Shown piece after piece: positions 4,628 through 9,251 of a stretch of DNA of 9,251 bases (within the stretch, counting starts at the first letter, position 1; each line of letters starts with the position of its first letter). The position numbers were made by a program, and so were the translations under genes. Source of the stretch: JBLHKE01 sp047619485. GTDB taxonomy: Bacteria > Verrucomicrobiota > Verrucomicrobiia > Verrucomicrobiales > DEV007. Under the pieces are notes generated by a model, which made no database searches, was not told the origin of the DNA, and saw only the letters and a list, made by a program, of their open reading frames with translations. The stretch lies in the NCBI GenBank assembly GCA_047619485.1, contig JBLHKE010000286.1:1-9251 (forward strand), written 5' to 3'.

Positions 4628-6457
4628 CTAGCTTGTGACGTAATCAGGCCGCTTCTCGCTGCGCTTGCGCTCGGTCGCACACAGGATGCGCTTACGCAGG
4701 CGTAGGCTCTCTGGCGTCGCCTCGACCAGTTCGTCGGCGGCAATGTATTCGATCGCGCGCTCTAGCGAAAACTTAGTCACTGGTGTGAGCGACGTATTTT
4801 TATCGTTGCCTGACGCACGGTGGTTGGTGAGCTGCTTTTCCTTGCAAGGGTTCACAGCAAGGTCTTCCGCACGCGGGCTTTCACCAACGATCATGCCCTG
4901 GTAGATCTTGTCACCCGGCTCAGCAAAGAGCTTGCCGCGTGCTTCAAGCGGCAGCAGCGAGTAAGCGATCGCCGTTCCCGTTTCCATCGAAACCAGGACG
5001 CCAGTCTTACGACTTGGAATCTCTCCACAGTGTGGCGCGTATTCGCGGAACAAGTGCGACATGATACCGTGGCCGCTCGTCATGTTGAGGAGCTCGAATT
5101 CGAAACCGATCAGACCGCGGGTTGGCACCAGCGCCTCGATCAGCGTGCCGTGCGCATGCTGCGTCATGTTCTCCATCACGCCACGACGCGAGTTGATGCT
5201 CTTGAGCACACCACTGGAGTATTCCTGCGGAACTTCGACGTAAACAGACTCGAACGGTTCGAGCAATTTGCCATCGTCGTCACGCTTGGTGATGACCATT
5301 GGACGCGAGACCAGAACCTCATAACCTTCGCGGCGCATCTGCTCAACCAGCACGGCGATCTGCATCGCGCCACGCGCGGCAACGTTGAACACGCCCGCCT
5401 TGTCCCCTTCAGAAACCTCGATCGAGATGTTGGTCTTCAGCTCGCGGAACAGGCGATCACGCAACTGGCGCGAGGTCACAAACTTGCCCTCGGTGCCGGC
5501 GAATGGTGAATCGTTGATCGAAAACTGCATCTGCACCGTCGGCGGATCAATCGCAACAAATGGCAGCGGCTCGAAGTCCTCAGCAGCCCCCAGTGTCTCA
5601 CCAATATCGACATCCTCGAAGCCAGCCACACCAACAATCGTGCCAGCCACACCTTCTGCAAAGTCGGGGTTCGCCGTCGCCGTGTATTCAAAAACCTTCG
5701 TCACCTTGCAGCTCGAGCGAGTCCCGTCCTTGGCAAGCCGGAAGACACGGTCACCCTTCTTCACGGATCCCGATAGCACCTTGCCAATCGCCACACGGCC
5801 AACGTAGTCATCCCAGTCGATGTTACTTGCCAGCATGCGGAACGGGGCGTCTTCCACCTGCGGGGGATCGATCTCTTTGATAATCGTTTCTAGCAGCGGA
5901 ACCACTCCATCTTTTTCGTCGTCGAGGTTGTGGATAAAGAAACCGTTCTTCGCACTGCCGTAGAGGAAGGGCGCATTAAACTGCTCGTCGTTCGCCTCGA
6001 GTTCGAGGAACAACTCCAAGACCAGATCGTGGATGCGCAGCGGGTCAGCAGCGTCGCGGTCGATCTTGTTCACCACAACGATCGGCTTCAGCCCTTCGGC
6101 CAGCGCCTTGCGCAAGACGAAGCGCGTCTGCGCCTGTGGGCCATCGGCAGCGTCCACCAACAGAAGCACGCCATCGACCATCTTCATTACTCGCTCGACC
6201 TCACCTCCGAAGTCGGCGTGACCCGGCGTATCGACGATGTTGATCGTGTTGCCGTTCCACTCGATACCAGTGTTCTTGGCCTTGATCGTGATCCCCTTCT
6301 CACGTTCGAGATCCATCGAATCCATGGCGCGTTCGGCCACGGCCTGGTTCTCTCGGTAGGCTCCACCAGCCTGCAAAAGCAGGTCAACGAGAGTCGTTTT
6401 GCCATGATCGACGTGTGCGATGATGGCGATGTTGCGGATGTTTTTACTCTGGCTCAT
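4628..6457 (-). CDS. typA: Ribosome-associated translational GTPase TypA/BipA
   Basis: TypA binds 70S ribosomes in a GTP-dependent way and supports ribosome assembly and stress or cold adaptation. From the ATG at 6455-6457 it has 609 residues, the usual length. G1 AHVDHGKT (14-21), KGITI (54-58), DTPGH (76-80), NKID (130-133) and a GSAKNGF G5-like site are intact. A domain II beta-barrel, EF-G-like domains III and V, and the TypA-specific C-terminal domain follow. Family signatures include PTRGLIGF, the GEIPSRKTGVLVSMETG stretch and QLTNHRASG near the end. An in-frame GTG 21 bp upstream (6476-6478) would add MDCALEQ, but MSQSKNIRNIAII is the normal start. No Shine-Dalgarno is seen at either. 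It is divergent from icd and sits directly upstream of the 70-residue basic-protein gene on the same strand. Confidence 0.96.
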   Translation of the reverse strand: MSQSKNIRNIAIIAHVDHGKTTLVDLLLQAGGAYRENQAVAERAMDSMDLEREKGITIKAKNTGIEWNGNTINIVDTPGHADFGGEVERVMKMVDGVLLLVDAADGPQAQTRFVLRKALAEGLKPIVVVNKIDRDAADPLRIHDLVLELFLELEANDEQFNAPFLYGSAKNGFFIHNLDDEKDGVVPLLETIIKEIDPPQVEDAPFRMLASNIDWDDYVGRVAIGKVLSGSVKKGDRVFRLAKDGTRSSCKVTKVFEYTATANPDFAEGVAGTIVGVAGFEDVDIGETLGAAEDFEPLPFVAIDPPTVQMQFSINDSPFAGTEGKFVTSRQLRDRLFRELKTNISIEVSEGDKAGVFNVAARGAMQIAVLVEQMRREGYEVLVSRPMVITKRDDDGKLLEPFESVYVEVPQEYSSGVLKSINSRRGVMENMTQHAHGTLIEALVPTRGLIGFEFELLNMTSGHGIMSHLFREYAPHCGEIPSRKTGVLVSMETGTAIAYSLLPLEARGKLFAEPGDKIYQGMIVGESPRAEDLAVNPCKEKQLTNHRASGNDKNTSLTPVTKFSLERAIEYIAADELVEATPESLRLRKRILCATERKRSEKRPDYVTS

Positions 6458-6540
6458 TTGTTCAAGGGCACAATCCACCTAGGGATTAGGGAAATCGGGC
6501 GGAACCTGTCCCATCGACCACCTTTCAAGTCAAACCCGAA

Positions 6541-6588
6541 GAATCGGCCGGGGTACGGTCGCCGGGGCACGGTCGCCGGGCGCGATTC
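6541..6588. repeat. 14-bp-period GC-rich direct repeat inside a short inverted repeat
   Basis: ACGGTCGCCGGG occurs perfectly at 6555-6566 and 6569-6580, a 14-bp period. A decayed copy at 6541-6554 shares GCCGGGG. The array is enclosed by GAATCG (6541-6546) and CGATTC (6583-6588). It lies in the probable leader or promoter zone of typA and could form a GC-rich hairpin or a binding array. Confidence 0.5.
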
Positions 6589-6602
6589 CACACGAGCGGT
6601 TT

Positions 6603-6641
6603 CAGCTCACCCCCAAGCCAGCTCAGCCCAATTGCAGCTCA
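6603..6641. repeat. Three CAGCTCA repeats with exact 16-bp spacing
   Basis: CAGCTCA occurs at 6603-6609, 6619-6625 and 6635-6641, each start exactly 16 bp after the last. The first two copies also share CCC at the same place after the core. The regular phase suggests an iterated protein-binding site or a decayed tandem duplication. It lies about 300 bp before the icd start and 145 bp before the typA start. Confidence 0.5.
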
Positions 6642-6883
6642 ACTAATTCTTGAGAGGAGTCCATTCAGATAATTTATTCACAGAGGATATTTTTAAATCT
6701 TTACCCAAGGCCCCTCCACCCGCGCACCAGACTTAAAACCTTTAAAATATAGGCTTAGAGCGATCCCTGCAGCGCCATGAGCTATTAATTTTTGGACTTA
6801 CTCACATTTCTAAATCAATTGCTCCCAACTTATTCACAAAACTCGTCAAAACTCTGCAATCTTGCGTGATTTTGGAATTCACT

Positions 6884-6910
6884 TTGACCAAAAACAGCGT
6901 ATGCGTTAAT
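6884..6910 (+). promoter_or_regulatory. Candidate promoter for icd
   Basis: TTGACC (6884-6889; 5/6 to the -35 consensus) precedes GTTAAT (6905-6910; 4/6 to the -10) by a short 15-bp spacer. Transcription would begin about 20 bp before ATG 6939. The spacing is below optimum, so this is tentative. The same TTGACC hexamer forms the -35 candidate of the 70-residue gene. Confidence 0.3.
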
Positions 6911-6938
6911 CCCCAGCCTAAATTTAATCGATTCAACC

Positions 6939-9149
<2,211 letters not shown>

Positions 9150-9251
9150 GTCATACAAAGAGGCGCAGGAATTTTAGCCAGCACCAAGGCAGATTTCAGC
9201 GATTATAGCGGGCTATTTGAGTTGGAAGCTAACGCGGGTGATGGCCAAAAT
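9150..9251. other. 3' flank of icd with no supported gene
   Basis: These 102 bp hold no clear terminator hairpin or promoter. On the minus strand a frame enters from the right edge and stops at 9213-9215, giving 12 residues ending RVSFQLK. That could be the C-terminus of a convergent gene, but it is too short to support. Confidence 0.4.

Larger units (their letters stand above)
6458..6938. promoter_or_regulatory. Divergent typA/icd intergenic region
   Basis: This 481-bp region separates divergent typA and icd. The typA-proximal part (to about 6600) is GC-rich and contains a 14-bp-period repeat. A 16-bp-period triple repeat follows at 6603-6641. From about 6650 to 6938 the DNA is AT-rich and suited to promoters, with TTGAGA (6650-6655) and TTTATT (6673-6678) at 17-bp spacing as one weak pair and a better -35 at 6884. 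No strong minus-strand promoter for typA was found. TTGACT near 6530 on the minus strand lacks a -10. No small gene was seen. Confidence 0.55.

Noticed and set aside
6458..6478. An upstream GTG start for typA, adding seven residues.
   Set aside because: The ATG at 6455-6457 gives the normal TypA N-terminus, and the extension has no ribosome-binding motif.
5930..6646. A 238-codon plus-strand frame overlapping the start of typA and the intergenic repeats.
   Set aside because: Most of it is antisense to the GTPase domain of TypA, and the remainder translates GC-rich repeat DNA.
6653..6660. GAGAGGAG upstream of icd looks like a Shine-Dalgarno sequence.
   Set aside because: No start codon follows at suitable distance with a credible frame, and the icd start is about 280 bp away.
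9213..9251. A minus-strand frame from the right edge ending RVSFQLK, possibly the tail of an outer-membrane barrel protein.
   Set aside because: Only 12 residues are visible, too few to separate from chance.

Overview
The window is a typical piece of bacterial chromosome, coding densely on both strands. It holds four complete housekeeping-type genes, two small uncharacterised genes and the tail of one further gene. No transposase, phage gene, CRISPR array, tRNA or rRNA was recognised. The protein style, the small basic protein beside typA and the lack of Shine-Dalgarno motifs suggest a Gram-negative bacterium of the Verrucomicrobiota/Planctomycetota sphere, perhaps a marine verrucomicrobium. 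This is inferred from memory of such proteins, not from a marker gene.

Layout from left to right: (1) the last 92 residues of a beta-lactamase-fold serine hydrolase on +. (2) An EF-G gene (fusA-type) on -, ending in a clear intrinsic terminator. (3) A 182-bp divergent region, then an Mrp/ApbC-type P-loop ATPase on +. (4) A 335-bp gene-free stretch whose GC-rich half is full of inverted repeats and whose AT-rich half holds a candidate promoter. (5) A 66-residue unknown protein on + converging on a 70-residue very basic unknown protein on -, with one bidirectional terminator between them. (6) typA/bipA on -, just upstream of the 70-residue gene. (7) A 481-bp divergent region with two short periodic repeat arrays. 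(8) A complete monomeric NADP-dependent isocitrate dehydrogenase on +, then 102 bp with no supported gene.

Functionally, EF-G and TypA are ribosome-acting translational GTPases. The basic 70-residue protein downstream of typA could also be ribosome- or RNA-associated, but that is a guess. The Mrp protein belongs to the iron-sulfur carrier family yet lacks that family's usual cysteine pair. Isocitrate dehydrogenase is a TCA-cycle enzyme with its own promoter region. The genes do not form one operon. Most are single transcription units, and typA plus the 70-residue gene is the only same-strand neighbouring pair that might be partly co-transcribed.

The points most worth a second look are the cysteine-poor Mrp, the mitochondrial-EFG1-like signatures of the EF-G, the structured intergenic element after mrp, the two small genes, the 16-bp-periodic triple repeat upstream of icd, and the absence of Shine-Dalgarno motifs at all six visible starts. 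I found no convincing evidence of a wholly new multi-gene system here.
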